The notes under the pieces are model-generated. The model saw only the letters and a program-made list of their open reading frames with translations, did not search any database and was not told where the DNA came from. A stretch of 64,000 nucleotides of DNA from Chersky-840 sp050011815 (GTDB lineage: Bacteria; Actinomycetota; Acidimicrobiia; Acidimicrobiales; UBA8190). Below, one piece after another: positions 25,075-33,495 of the stretch. Both the position numbers and the translations under genes were made by a program. Each line of letters begins with the position of its first letter. Positions within the stretch are counted from its first letter, which is position 1. Where the stretch lies: contig JBEKIJ010000006.1 in the NCBI GenBank assembly GCA_050011815.1, positions 124,001 through 188,000 on the forward strand, read 5' to 3'.

Positions 25075-25096
25075 CGCCGCACTACCCTCGACGCCG

Positions 25097-26482
25097 GTGA
25101 TCCCCGAGCGCTTCCAGCCCCTCGTCGCGGCCACCGCCGAGCTGGGGCGTCGGTTCGAAGAGGCGCACCGGCGCCTCTACCTCGTCGGCGGCTCCGTGCG
25201 TGACGCTTTCGCGGGCGACCCGCCGCCGGCCGAGGGTGACCTCGACCTCACCACCGACGCCCGGCCCGACGAGATCGAGGACCTGGTGAAGGGGTGGGCC
25301 GACGCTTTGTGGCTTCAGGGCAAGCGCTTCGGCACCATCGGGTTCAAGAAGGACGGGAGGAGCTTCGAGGTCACCACCCACCGCGCCGAGGTGTACGTGC
25401 CCGACTCGCGCAAGCCCGAAGTCTCGTTCGGTGATTCGGTCGAGGTCGATCTCTCGCGGCGCGACTTCACCGTCAACGCCATGGCCCTGCGCCTTCCCGA
25501 CCTCGAGCTCGTCGATCCCTTCGACGGCCTCGCCGACCTCGCCGCCCACCGGCTGCGCACGCCGCTTCCCCCCGAGACCTCCTTCGCCGATGACCCCCTC
25601 CGGATGTTGCGCGCGGCGCGTTTCATCGCCGGTCTCGGCCTCGAGCCCGCCCCCGAGATCACCGCCGCCATCAAGGTCATGCACGACCGCCTCTCGATCG
25701 TGTCGGCCGAGCGGATCCGGGACGAGCTCGACAAGCTCGTCTCGGTCGACGTGCCCTCGCCGGGGCTGTGGTTCATCGTCGAGACGGGCCTGGCGGGAGA
25801 ATTCCTCCCCGAGCTCCCGGGCCTCGCCCTCGAGCAGGACCCCATCCACCGGCACAAAGACGTCCTCGCCCACACCCTCGCCGTCGTCGACAAGACGAGC
25901 CCGGACCGCCTGCTGCGCCTGGCGGCGCTGCTCCACGACATCGGCAAGCCCCGGACCCGGGCCTTCGGAGCGGGAGGCGTGACCTTCCACCACCACGAGG
26001 TGGTGGGTGCCCGCATGACACGGGAGCGACTCAACGCCCTGCGGTACCCGCACGAGGACGTCCAGGTCGTGACCAAGCTGGTGGAGCTGCACCTGCGCTT
26101 CCACACCTACCGGCTGGGCTGGACCGACCGGGCCGTGCGGCGCTACGTCCGCGACGCCGGCCCGCTCCTCGATCGCCTGAACGAACTGACCCGATCGGAC
26201 TGCACCACGCGCAACGCGGCGCGGGCCCGAGCCCTCGAACGGCGCATGGACGAGTTGGAACGACGCATCGCCGAGCTGCGGGAGAAGGAGGAGCTCGAGT
26301 CGCTGCGCCCCGAGCTCGACGGTGTCCAGGTCATGGAACACCTCGGCGTCCCCCCCGGGCCCGTCGTGGGCCAGGCCCTCGGGTTCCTCATGGAGCTGCG
26401 CCTCGACGAGGGCCCCCTCGGTGAGGACGAGGCCTACCGGCGCCTCGACGCCTGGTGGGCGGAGCGTCAGTCCTCGGGGTAG
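25097..26482 (+). CDS. cca: CCA tRNA nucleotidyltransferase
   Basis: 461 residues from GTG 25097, where VIPERFQPLVAATAELGRRF begins. The class II polymerase head shows YLVGGSVRDAFAG and GDLDLTTDARPDEI (metal-binding DxD), and the neck shows RRDFTVNAMALRLPD and DPLRMLRAARFIAGLGL. A C-terminal HD domain carries LLHDIGKPRTR and FHHHEVVGARM. It adds or repairs the 3' CCA of tRNAs. TACCCT eight bases before the GTG suggests a leaderless mRNA. Confidence 0.95.
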   Translation: MIPERFQPLVAATAELGRRFEEAHRRLYLVGGSVRDAFAGDPPPAEGDLDLTTDARPDEIEDLVKGWADALWLQGKRFGTIGFKKDGRSFEVTTHRAEVYVPDSRKPEVSFGDSVEVDLSRRDFTVNAMALRLPDLELVDPFDGLADLAAHRLRTPLPPETSFADDPLRMLRAARFIAGLGLEPAPEITAAIKVMHDRLSIVSAERIRDELDKLVSVDVPSPGLWFIVETGLAGEFLPELPGLALEQDPIHRHKDVLAHTLAVVDKTSPDRLLRLAALLHDIGKPRTRAFGAGGVTFHHHEVVGARMTRERLNALRYPHEDVQVVTKLVELHLRFHTYRLGWTDRAVRRYVRDAGPLLDRLNELTRSDCTTRNAARARALERRMDELERRIAELREKEELESLRPELDGVQVMEHLGVPPGPVVGQALGFLMELRLDEGPLGEDEAYRRLDAWWAERQSSG

Positions 26483-26483
26483 A

Positions 26484-27581
26484 TCAGTCCTCGGGGTGAA
26501 GCGGTGTCTCCTCACCCGCCGCGAAGGCCTCGACCAGTCGGTAGGCCTCGTCGTCGTGGTACTGCACCGGCGGGGACTTCATGAAGTAAGCCGAGGGCCC
26601 GACGAGCGGCCCGCCGATGCCACGGTCCAGCGCGACCTTGGCGCAGCGCACGGCGTCGATGATCACGCCGGCCGAGTTGGGGGAGTCCCACACCTCGAGC
26701 TTCAACTCGATGCTGACGGGCACGTCGCCGAAGTTCCGGCCCTCCATGCGGATGTAGGCCCACTTGCGGTCGTTCAGCCAGGGGACATGGTCCGACGGCC
26801 CGATGTGGACGTCTTCGGCGTCGAGGACGTAGTTCTCCACCTGGCTCGTGACGGCCTGGGTCTTGGAGATCTTCTTGGACTCGAGCCGCTTGCGCTCGAG
26901 CATGTTCATGAAGTCCATGTTCCCGCCGAAGTTGAGCTGGTAGGTCCGGTCCAGGGCGAGGCCCCGGTCCTCGAACAACCGGGTGAGCACCCGGTGCACG
27001 ATGGTCGAGCCCACCTGGCTCTTGATGTCGTCCCCGATGATGGGCACACCGGCGTCGCGGAACTTGGCGGCCCACGCCGGGTCACTGGCGATGAACACCG
27101 GGATGGCGTTCACGAAGGCGACCTTGGCGTCGAGACACGCCTGGGCGTAGAAGCGCTGGGCCTCCTCGGACCCCACGGGCAGGTAGCTCACGAGCACGTC
27201 GGCCCGGGCGTCACGCAATGCCTGGGCCACGTCGACGGGCTCGGCGGGAGACTCCTCCACGATGTCGCGGTAGTAGGTCCCCAACCCGTCGAAGGTCGGG
27301 CCCCGTTGCACGGTCACATCGCAATGGCCCACCGTGGCGAACTTGATGGTGTTGTTGTGACCGCCCAGGATCGCCTTGGACAGATCCACGCCCACCTTGG
27401 CCGCGTCCACGTCGAAGGCGGCCACGAACTCGACGTCGCGCACGTGGTAGCCGCCCAGGGTGACGTGCATCAACCCCGGCACGTCGTCGGCGGGATTGGC
27501 GTCTTTGTAGTACTCCACGCCTTGGACGAGCGAGCTGGCGCAGTTCCCCACCCCGGCGATCGCGACTCGTACCGTGCTCAT
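26484..27581 (-). CDS. ino1: Inositol-3-phosphate synthase
   Basis: 365 residues, NAD-dependent conversion of glucose-6-phosphate to inositol-1-phosphate, the entry to phosphatidylinositol and mycothiol. NAD site VAIAGVGNCASSLVQGVEYY. The catalytic region holds VGDDIKSQVGSTIVHR-like sequence (PIIGDDIKSQVGSTIVHRVL) and LNFGGNMDFMNML, then SKKISKTQAVTSQ. ATG overlaps the PadR stop (ATGA). It converges on cca with one base between them. The PadR-ino1 pair also occurs in Mycobacterium (Rv0047c-Rv0046c). Confidence 0.96.
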   Translation of the reverse strand: MSTVRVAIAGVGNCASSLVQGVEYYKDANPADDVPGLMHVTLGGYHVRDVEFVAAFDVDAAKVGVDLSKAILGGHNNTIKFATVGHCDVTVQRGPTFDGLGTYYRDIVEESPAEPVDVAQALRDARADVLVSYLPVGSEEAQRFYAQACLDAKVAFVNAIPVFIASDPAWAAKFRDAGVPIIGDDIKSQVGSTIVHRVLTRLFEDRGLALDRTYQLNFGGNMDFMNMLERKRLESKKISKTQAVTSQVENYVLDAEDVHIGPSDHVPWLNDRKWAYIRMEGRNFGDVPVSIELKLEVWDSPNSAGVIIDAVRCAKVALDRGIGGPLVGPSAYFMKSPPVQYHDDEAYRLVEAFAAGEETPLHPED

Positions 27582-28264
27582 TTCGTTTCTCCCTCTTCCA
27601 GAACTCTCTGCACTGTCTTGTGGCCCACCAGGGCCGGACCAGCCCCACCCGACGCCGCGGCCTCTTTGGCCCGCTCGGCCTCGATGAGCCGGTCGAGCCA
27701 GGCGATGTCGCGTTCGGTGGACTCGGTCGTGTGCTCCATGAGCGAGCGTGCGTAGCTGTCGAGGCGTCCCTCGGCGGCGTCGACCGCAGCTCGTGATTCC
27801 GCCAGGCGTTGGAACAGCTGGCCGCGCCGGCGCTCGAGGAGCCGCAGGCGGGCGTGCGGAGGCAGGTACCGGGCGAAGGCCAGGCGCAGGCTGAAGTTGC
27901 GGGCGTCGTCGTTGCCGCTCGCCTGCTCGCTGTGGAGGAGCTCGGCGAACTGGCGACGCCCCTCGTCGGTGATCCGGTACACCTTGCGGCTCCGGCGTCC
28001 GAGGCCGGTGCCGGAGCGTCGGGCCCGGAGGGCGGCGCGCTCGCCGCTCAGGGACCCGGTCATGGGAACCGGCGGAGAGCTGCTCCGCCCGAGGTCCTCG
28101 GTGCCCTGCACCGCTCCCGACCGCTCGAGCCGGGACAGGGCCGGGTACAGCGAGCCGAAGGACACGTTCGAGAGCTGCCCCAGCTCGTCCCGGAGGCGCT
28201 TGCGGATCTCGTAGCCGTGCATGGCCTGGCCCTCGAGCAGGCCGAGGATGGCGAGCTCCAGCAT
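27578..28264 (-). CDS. PadR family transcriptional regulator
   Basis: 228 residues from ATG 28264. PadR winged helix: LELAILGLLEGQAMHGYEIR, SNVSFGSLYPALSRLERSG, then after a ~45-residue Ser/Arg-rich wing insertion RKVYRITDEGRRQFAELL. A C-terminal coiled-coil dimerisation helix follows (AESRAAVDAAEGRLDSYARS). It is coupled to ino1. The inverted repeat at 28335-28355 overlapping its own promoter is the likely binding site, giving autoregulation and control of inositol synthesis. The open frame upstream of 28264 passes through that operator and is unlikely to be translated. Confidence 0.9.
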   Translation of the reverse strand: MLELAILGLLEGQAMHGYEIRKRLRDELGQLSNVSFGSLYPALSRLERSGAVQGTEDLGRSSSPPVPMTGSLSGERAALRARRSGTGLGRRSRKVYRITDEGRRQFAELLHSEQASGNDDARNFSLRLAFARYLPPHARLRLLERRRGQLFQRLAESRAAVDAAEGRLDSYARSLMEHTTESTERDIAWLDRLIEAERAKEAAASGGAGPALVGHKTVQRVLEEGETK

Positions 28265-28334
28265 CAGGAGACCCTGGTCACAGGGGTCGAGGGGTTTGCT
28301 CCAGGCACGGGCAGGACGTTCGTTTTCATCGTTA

Positions 28335-28368
28335 GATGTATCGTATCGATACATCGACACAGTTTCAA
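28335..28368 (-). promoter_or_regulatory. PadR-ino1 promoter with embedded operator
   Basis: On the minus strand TTGAAA (28363-28368) and TACGAT (28340-28345) are separated by exactly 17 bp. The -10 lies inside a perfect inverted repeat GATGTATCG-TAT-CGATACATC (28335-28355). Its ATGT..ACAT outer parts are characteristic of PadR operators. Bound protein would block RNA polymerase. Confidence 0.75.
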
Positions 28369-28590
28369 GTCTCTGCCCAAGTCTCCGGCTCGGGGCCGGA
28401 GCGCCGGCGTGGGGCGACCCCCCGAGGACGCCCTGCCCGTGTCGTCGTCTCCGGCGGGCGGGGCCTCGGTCCCGTCGGCCTGAGGCCGGCGAGCCCCGCG
28501 GAGAGACGCCCCAGGGCGCTGCCGAGAGGTCGTCGCCCGAGTTCAGAATTCGGAGGTGAAACCGGCGGCGGCGACGGTACCCTTGTGGCA
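28369..28590. other. Leader region before the DUF5318 gene
   Basis: A nested GC-rich structure is present: GCGGGGC (28458-28464) pairs with GCCCCGC (28493-28499) around an inner hairpin CGGCC-TGA-GGCCG (28476-28488). TACCCT at 28578-28583 ends seven bases before ATG 28591, so the structure is probably upstream of the transcript rather than in it. Confidence 0.35.
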
Positions 28591-29028
28591 ATGAGTTTCG
28601 GCCCGTCGGCCTTGCAGGGGTTTCCCGTCTCGGGCACGGGTGGGCGCGTGGAGTACCGCCTCGCCCGCAACGCCGTGGTGAGCGAGTTCAAAAAAGGCCG
28701 TCTTTCCCGCCTCGATGTGTGCGACGCGCACCCCGAGCTCTTGCGCGCCGCCCGCAACGTCGGGGCCGTCACGACCGAGGACTGCCCCATCTGCGAGGAG
28801 ACCCCGGTCGTCCACGTGACCTATGTCTTCGGCTCCCGGCTGCCCAAGAACGGGCGGTGCCCCACCACGCCCACCGAGTTGGCCCGACTCTGCCGCCGTC
28901 CCGACGAAGTCGTCGTGTACGTGGTCGAGGTGTGCCCCACATGCTCGTGGAACCACCTCGCCCGGATGTACCCGGCCGGTGGGCGCCATCGTGTCCCCGC
29001 GGCGCGGGCCCGACGGGGCAACGGCTGA
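28591..29028 (+). CDS. DUF5318 zinc-ribbon-like protein
   Basis: 145 residues. GRVEYRLARNAVVSEFKKGR, then VCDAHPELLRAARNVG, a first knuckle EDCPICEE and a second VCPTCSWNHL match DUF5318. The family is actinobacterial and usually found near ino1 and PadR (Rv0049 in Mycobacterium). The four cysteines suggest zinc binding. Function unknown. The transcript appears leaderless. Confidence 0.85.
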   Translation: MSFGPSALQGFPVSGTGGRVEYRLARNAVVSEFKKGRLSRLDVCDAHPELLRAARNVGAVTTEDCPICEETPVVHVTYVFGSRLPKNGRCPTTPTELARLCRRPDEVVVYVVEVCPTCSWNHLARMYPAGGRHRVPAARARRGNG

Positions 29029-29131
29029 GCACACCGACGGCACGGCCCGCCGGTCCGGCGCGCCCACTTCCGCCGCGCCGTGGTGCACCATTGACCCGAC
29101 TACCGCGCCAAAGCGAAGAGGACCCATACAC

Positions 29132-30178
29132 ATGAGCCAGGTTTCACCAGGCGACGACGGATCAACCCGGCGGCCCGGTCCTCAAGCGCGCAAGGGGACC
29201 CCGGCCAAGCGCCCGCCGGCCAAGGCGGCGCCCAAGGGCCGTCCTCCCGCAGCCGGCTCGAAGGGACGTCCCCCCACCGGTGGTGCCAAGGGCCGCGCCC
29301 CCCGGCCCAACATGAAGATCACCGCCGCCCCGCCCCGGCGTTTCGCCCCCTCGACCCTGGCCTACGTGACCATCGCCGTCGTGGTCGTGATCGTCGTGGT
29401 GTTCGTAGTGGTGAAGGTCACAGGATCGGGAAAGTCGACGTCCACCACCCAGCTGATCCCCAACCCGGTGACGGCCCCGGCGTCGTTGGTGGCCGAAGTC
29501 ACCGGTGTCTCGCCCGCGGTGTCCAACGCCGTCGGGATCGGCACCGGGGTGTCGGCCCCTCAGGTCCTCACCGGCCAACCCAAGCTCGCCTCCACCGGGG
29601 GGAAGCCCGAGGTGCTGTACATCGGCGCCGAGTTCTGTCCCTTCTGCGGGGCCGAGCGCTGGTCGATGGTGCTGGCCCTGAGCCGGTTCGGGACGTGGTC
29701 GGGACTGAAGACGACGACGTCGTCGCTGTGGGACTCCGATCCGGGCACCGCCACCTTCACCTTCCGAAACGCCACGTTGACGAGCAGCTCCATCGACTTC
29801 GTTTCCGTCGAGCACGAGACCAACGACAACTTCGGCTCCGGCACCCGCAAGCTCTTCCAGCCGCTCACCACCGCCCAGGGCAACCTGTGGCAGAAGTATT
29901 CGTCACACTTCGGCGAGACCACCGGCTATCCCTTCGTCGACTTCGGGAACAAGGTGTTCGTCCTCGGCCCGAGCTACGACCCCGGCGTCCTGGCCGGGCT
30001 CAACCAGCAGGAGATCGCCGCCAAGTTGACGAACCCTTCTGATCCGGTCACCCAGAGCATCGTCGGAACGGCCAACTACCTGACCGCCGCCATCTGCGCC
30101 ATGACGGGGAACCAGCCGGCGGCGGTGTGCTCGGCGACGGGAACGAAGAAGGCGGCCGCGTCGATGAAACTGAGCTGA
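29132..30178 (+). CDS. DUF929 thioredoxin-like membrane-anchored protein
   Basis: 348 residues. A Lys/Pro/Gly-rich cytoplasmic start is followed by one membrane helix (STLAYVTIAVVVVIVVVFVV). The extracellular domain has a thioredoxin-type site, IGAEFCPFCGAERWS (Cys169, Cys172), and the DUF929 segment YPFVDFGNKVF. RBS GAGGA before ATG. Its last base is shared with the ATG of the VKOR gene (TGATG). The pair suggests that VKOR reoxidises this protein, which would act as the disulfide donor; that is inference. Confidence 0.85.
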   Translation: MSQVSPGDDGSTRRPGPQARKGTPAKRPPAKAAPKGRPPAAGSKGRPPTGGAKGRAPRPNMKITAAPPRRFAPSTLAYVTIAVVVVIVVVFVVVKVTGSGKSTSTTQLIPNPVTAPASLVAEVTGVSPAVSNAVGIGTGVSAPQVLTGQPKLASTGGKPEVLYIGAEFCPFCGAERWSMVLALSRFGTWSGLKTTTSSLWDSDPGTATFTFRNATLTSSSIDFVSVEHETNDNFGSGTRKLFQPLTTAQGNLWQKYSSHFGETTGYPFVDFGNKVFVLGPSYDPGVLAGLNQQEIAAKLTNPSDPVTQSIVGTANYLTAAICAMTGNQPAAVCSATGTKKAAASMKLS

Positions 30179-30708
30179 TGGCCCGGTCGATGTCCGACGT
30201 GGACGTCGAAGAGGAATACGACACGGTGCCCCCGGTCCCCTGGTGGTGGCCGTGGGTGGCGTTCGGGCTCTCGCTCATCGGGTTCGGCATCTCGCTCTAC
30301 CTGACCATCGAGCACTTCCAGGGCAAGTTGCTCCCCTGTCCGGCCAACGCCGTCTTCAACTGTACGAAGGTCACGACCAGCAAGTATTCGCACGTCTTCG
30401 GGGTCCCGGTGGCGTTGGCGGGACTGCTGTTCTACACGGGCATGGTGGGCATCAACTTCCCGCCGCTGTGGAAGGTCCCGGCCCGGTGGCTGGCCCGGGC
30501 CCGCCTGGTCATGGCCGTGAGCGGGATCTGTTTCGTCCTCTATCTGCTCGGGGCCGAGCTCTTCAGCATCCAGGCCATCTGCCTGTGGTGCACCGGCGTC
30601 CACGTGACGACGTTCTTCCTCTTCGTCCTGGTGGTGGCCTCGTTCCCCCTCATGCAGTCCCGGGCGGTGGCCCTGTCGGAATGGGCAGAGGACGGCGACG
30701 AAGCCTGA
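30178..30708 (+). CDS. Vitamin K epoxide reductase (VKOR) family protein
   Basis: 176 residues with four or five membrane helices. The conserved cysteines are Cys54 and Cys62 in the outer loop (LLPCPANAVFNCTKV) and the active pair CLWC (Cys135, Cys138), with FGVPVALAGLLFY typical of the family. Bacterial VKORs replace DsbB, passing electrons from DsbA-like partners to menaquinone. Coupled to the DUF929 gene upstream. The menaquinone genes menG and possibly menA are in the same window. Confidence 0.92.
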   Translation: MARSMSDVDVEEEYDTVPPVPWWWPWVAFGLSLIGFGISLYLTIEHFQGKLLPCPANAVFNCTKVTTSKYSHVFGVPVALAGLLFYTGMVGINFPPLWKVPARWLARARLVMAVSGICFVLYLLGAELFSIQAICLWCTGVHVTTFFLFVLVVASFPLMQSRAVALSEWAEDGDEA

Positions 30709-30761
30709 TCACCCCCGGTCCGGTGCAACCGGAACGCGCCCGATGGGGTTGAGAGGGTGTG

Positions 30762-31346
30762 ATGGCGCTGCGCAGTGACCCGACCGTCCTCGAGGCGATG
30801 GCCGACGATCTCGATGCCGGCTACGGCGCCTTCGTGCGCGCCCACTCGGGCGCGGTCTACAGCACCGCCCTGCGGCTGAGCGGCTCCCGTGCCGAAGCCG
30901 ACGATCTCGCCCAGGAGACCTTCATCCGCGCCTACCGGGCCCTGCGGCGCTTCGACACCGACCAGGTGCACGCCCTCGAATCGCGGCCCTGGCTCCTCAC
31001 CATCACCCTGAACCTGTGGCGCAACCACCTCCGGCGCGCGGCGCGCCGGCCCCGACCGGCCGGTCCCGGTCTCCTCGACGCCGCCGACCGCCGGCGAGGT
31101 CCCGAAGCGGCGGCGGAGACGACCGACGAGTCCCGGTTCCTGGTGGCCCTCCTGCTCGAGCTGCCCGAGCACCACCGCGTCCCTGTCGTGCTCAGACACG
31201 TGGCGGGCCTCTCCTACGCCGAGATCGCCTCGACCCTCGACTGCCCCGTCGGCACGGCCAAGGCCAACGTCTCGCGCGGCCTCGAACGGCTGCGGGCCCT
31301 GGCGTCACGCTCCACTCCCGTTCTCCACGGCCAGGAGGCCCGATGA
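30762..31346 (+). CDS. ECF-type RNA polymerase sigma factor
   Basis: 194 residues. Region 2: YGAFVRAHSGAVYSTALRLS with the DDLAQETFIRAYRALRRFD core. Region 4: LPEHHRVPVVLRHVAGLSYA with EIASTLDCPVGTAKANVSRG. A short linker and no extra domain. GAGAGGG precedes the ATG. The stop overlaps the next ATG (ATGA); the position normally used by an anti-sigma factor is taken by an alkyltransferase gene. Confidence 0.93.
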   Translation: MALRSDPTVLEAMADDLDAGYGAFVRAHSGAVYSTALRLSGSRAEADDLAQETFIRAYRALRRFDTDQVHALESRPWLLTITLNLWRNHLRRAARRPRPAGPGLLDAADRRRGPEAAAETTDESRFLVALLLELPEHHRVPVVLRHVAGLSYAEIASTLDCPVGTAKANVSRGLERLRALASRSTPVLHGQEAR

Positions 31347-32155
31347 CCACCAACGCGTCACACCCCATGCCGACCGCCACCGCCCTGCGCCGGCTGCGCG
31401 TCGAGGCTCCCGAAGGCTTCGTCGACGCCGTGCTGGACCGCCTCGGCCTGCACGAGGGGGACCGGCTCGTCACCGTGCCGAGCGCGGCCGGCGACCTCTT
31501 CGTGGCCTTCAACGACGGCGGCATCAGCGCGGTGATGCCCGCCGCCCTCTTCGACGACGACGCCGCCGAGTTCGCGCTGCACCACCGCCGCGAGACGGGG
31601 CGCCCCATCGTGGGCGGTACCGCCCGTCCCCCGGCCGGGCTCCTCGCCGCCCTGCGCAGCGGCCGGGCCACGAACCTGCGTTACGACCTCTCGGGTCTGA
31701 CCCCTTTCGAGCGGGCCGTGCTCACCAAGACCCTCGAGATCCCCTCGGGCGAGGTCCGCCCCTACGGATGGGTGGCCCGGGAGATCGGTCGCCCCCGGGC
31801 CGTGCGCGCCGTGGGCTCGGCCCTGGGTCGCAACCCCGTGCCCGTGCTCATCCCCTGTCACCGCGTCGTCCGCAGCGACGGGCAGATCGGGAACTACGGA
31901 CTGGGCGTGGCCATGAAGCGGACCCTGCTCAGCGCCGAGGGCGTCGACATCGACCGTCTGGAACGCCTGGCCGACGCGGGGGTGCGGTTCGTGGCCAGCG
32001 ACACCACCCACGTCTACTGCGTTCCCTCCTGTGTTCATGCCCGGCGGATCCGCCCCGCCCACGAGGTGCACTTCCGCACCGCGGCGGCGGCCTCGGCGGC
32101 CGGGTACCGGCCCTGTTCCCACTGCACGCCCGCCGAGGTGCGCGACGCCTCATAG
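31343..32155 (+). CDS. O6-alkylguanine-DNA alkyltransferase with C-terminal Ada zinc domain
   Basis: 270 residues. The N-terminal and middle part is an alkyltransferase: TPFERAVLTKTLEIPSGEVR PYG, RAVGSALGRNP and the acceptor VLIPCHRVVRSDG (Cys172). It ends with an Ada-type metal-binding domain, FVASDTTHVYCVPSCVHARR to RPCSHCTP, with cysteines 226, 230, 258 and 261 spaced as in E. coli Ada (38, 42, 69, 72). Order is reversed relative to Ada and the AraC-type DNA-binding domain is absent. Coupling to the sigma factor suggests an alkylation response. Confidence 0.88.
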   Translation: MTTNASHPMPTATALRRLRVEAPEGFVDAVLDRLGLHEGDRLVTVPSAAGDLFVAFNDGGISAVMPAALFDDDAAEFALHHRRETGRPIVGGTARPPAGLLAALRSGRATNLRYDLSGLTPFERAVLTKTLEIPSGEVRPYGWVAREIGRPRAVRAVGSALGRNPVPVLIPCHRVVRSDGQIGNYGLGVAMKRTLLSAEGVDIDRLERLADAGVRFVASDTTHVYCVPSCVHARRIRPAHEVHFRTAAAASAAGYRPCSHCTPAEVRDAS

Positions 32156-32165
32156 CGAAGGGGCC

Positions 32166-33452
32166 TCATAGCGAAGGGGACCACACCTGCTCGAGCCACC
32201 GCCCCGGGGCGCTGCCACGCGTCACGCCTCGCCCGATGACCGACGCGGCGGCGGCGACGGCCCGGGCTGACCCGGGCGGCGCGCCGTCGAGGAGCTCGTT
32301 CCAGTAGATCGACCATCCCCCCGCCAGGGCCCGACCGACCAGGGGGTGGGTGAGGACCCTGCCCACCACCGCGGCCAGGGCGGGGTGTCCCACCAGCCCG
32401 GCGTGGGCGGCCGCGGCGACCCGGTGGTAGGCGAGATGGTCCCGGGCGATCTCCGCCCGGTACCGGGCCGCGGCGCTGCCAGGCCCGGCCACCACGGCCT
32501 GGGCGGCGAGGCGGCCGCTCGTCATGGCGTGGGCGATGCCCTCCCCCTGCAGCGGGTTCACGAGACCGGCGGCGTCGCCGGTGAGGAGGACCCCGCCGGC
32601 GGCGGGGGTGGTGCCCACCAGCCCCATCTTCAACCACCCCCCCAACCGGGCGAGCTTCGAGCCGTCCCCGCCCCCGGTGATGAGCCCCATCCGACGGAGG
32701 TGCCCGAGGAAGGCCGGGAGCAGCCGGGCCGCCCCGACCCCGGCCCGCCGGTCGGCCAGGGTGCCGATGCCGAGCCCGGCGTTGGCCCGCCCGTCGGGCC
32801 CGGGGAACAGCCACCCGTAGCCGGGGAAGACGCGCCCGGGCTCGGGCTCCCACAACACGATGTGGGGGAGCGCCACGGTCTCTTCGAGGTAGACCCGCAC
32901 CGCGAACCCCCACAGCACCCGCCGGGGGTCGACGAGCCCCACGGCGTCGCCGACCCGGCTGGTGGCGCCGTCGGCGCCGATGACCACGTCGGCCCGCAGT
33001 CGCCGGCCCCCGTCGAGCCCGACCTCGAGTGCACCGGACCCGGTGCCGGGCGCGCCGACCGGGACGACGTCCTGGACGCGACCGGTCACCGCCTGCGCCC
33101 CGGCGTCGAGGGCGGCGTCGGAGAGCCAGGCGTCGAACCCCTGGCGGGGGATGGCCACGCCGTACCCGGGGTAGTCGGTGCCTTCGAAGCACGGCAACCG
33201 CAGCCGCCGCCCCGACGGGCCCACCACGACCATGTCCCCGAGGGGCGCCCCCCGACCCTCGGGAGCGAGACCGAGATCCCGGAGCACGGCGATCCCGCGC
33301 GGCCCCACCGCGTCCCCGCAGGCCTTGTCCCGGGGGAAGGTCGCCTTGTCCACCAGGGCCACCCGGGCGCCGGCGCGCGCCAGCACCAGGGCGCTCACGG
33401 CACCGGCGGGGCCCGCGCCCACCACCGCCACATCGAAGTGCTCGGTGACCAC
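32166..33452 (-). CDS. Geranylgeranyl reductase family FAD oxidoreductase (MenJ-like)
   Basis: 428 residues from GTG 33452. FAD site FDVAVVGAGPAGAVSALVLA, then DKACGDAVGPRG typical of geranylgeranyl reductases, VIGADGATSRVGDAVGL, and the second FAD motif VLLTGDAAGLVNPLQGEGIA. Such enzymes saturate isoprenoid double bonds. Divergent from menG, as expected for MenJ, which reduces one isoprene unit of menaquinone in Actinobacteria. Substrate inferred from context. Confidence 0.85.
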   Translation of the reverse strand: MVTEHFDVAVVGAGPAGAVSALVLARAGARVALVDKATFPRDKACGDAVGPRGIAVLRDLGLAPEGRGAPLGDMVVVGPSGRRLRLPCFEGTDYPGYGVAIPRQGFDAWLSDAALDAGAQAVTGRVQDVVPVGAPGTGSGALEVGLDGGRRLRADVVIGADGATSRVGDAVGLVDPRRVLWGFAVRVYLEETVALPHIVLWEPEPGRVFPGYGWLFPGPDGRANAGLGIGTLADRRAGVGAARLLPAFLGHLRRMGLITGGGDGSKLARLGGWLKMGLVGTTPAAGGVLLTGDAAGLVNPLQGEGIAHAMTSGRLAAQAVVAGPGSAAARYRAEIARDHLAYHRVAAAAHAGLVGHPALAAVVGRVLTHPLVGRALAGGWSIYWNELLDGAPPGSARAVAAAASVIGRGVTRGSAPGRWLEQVWSPSL

Positions 33453-33479
33453 GAAACCTCCGACATCGGCGGGCCGTTT

Positions 33480-33494
33480 GTGCGATTGTCGCAC
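33480..33494. promoter_or_regulatory. Inverted repeat between menJ-like and menG genes
   Basis: GTGCGA-TTG-TCGCAC is a perfect 6-3-6 inverted repeat in the 43-bp divergent gap, ending one base before the menG GTG. Its size and place suit an operator controlling both directions. No regulator gene is adjacent. Confidence 0.5.
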
Positions 33495-33495
33495 C

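Noticed and set aside
28458..28499. Nested hairpin before DUF5318 as a riboswitch
   Set aside because: The likely transcript starts at 28591, downstream of it, and no riboswitch core is recognisable.
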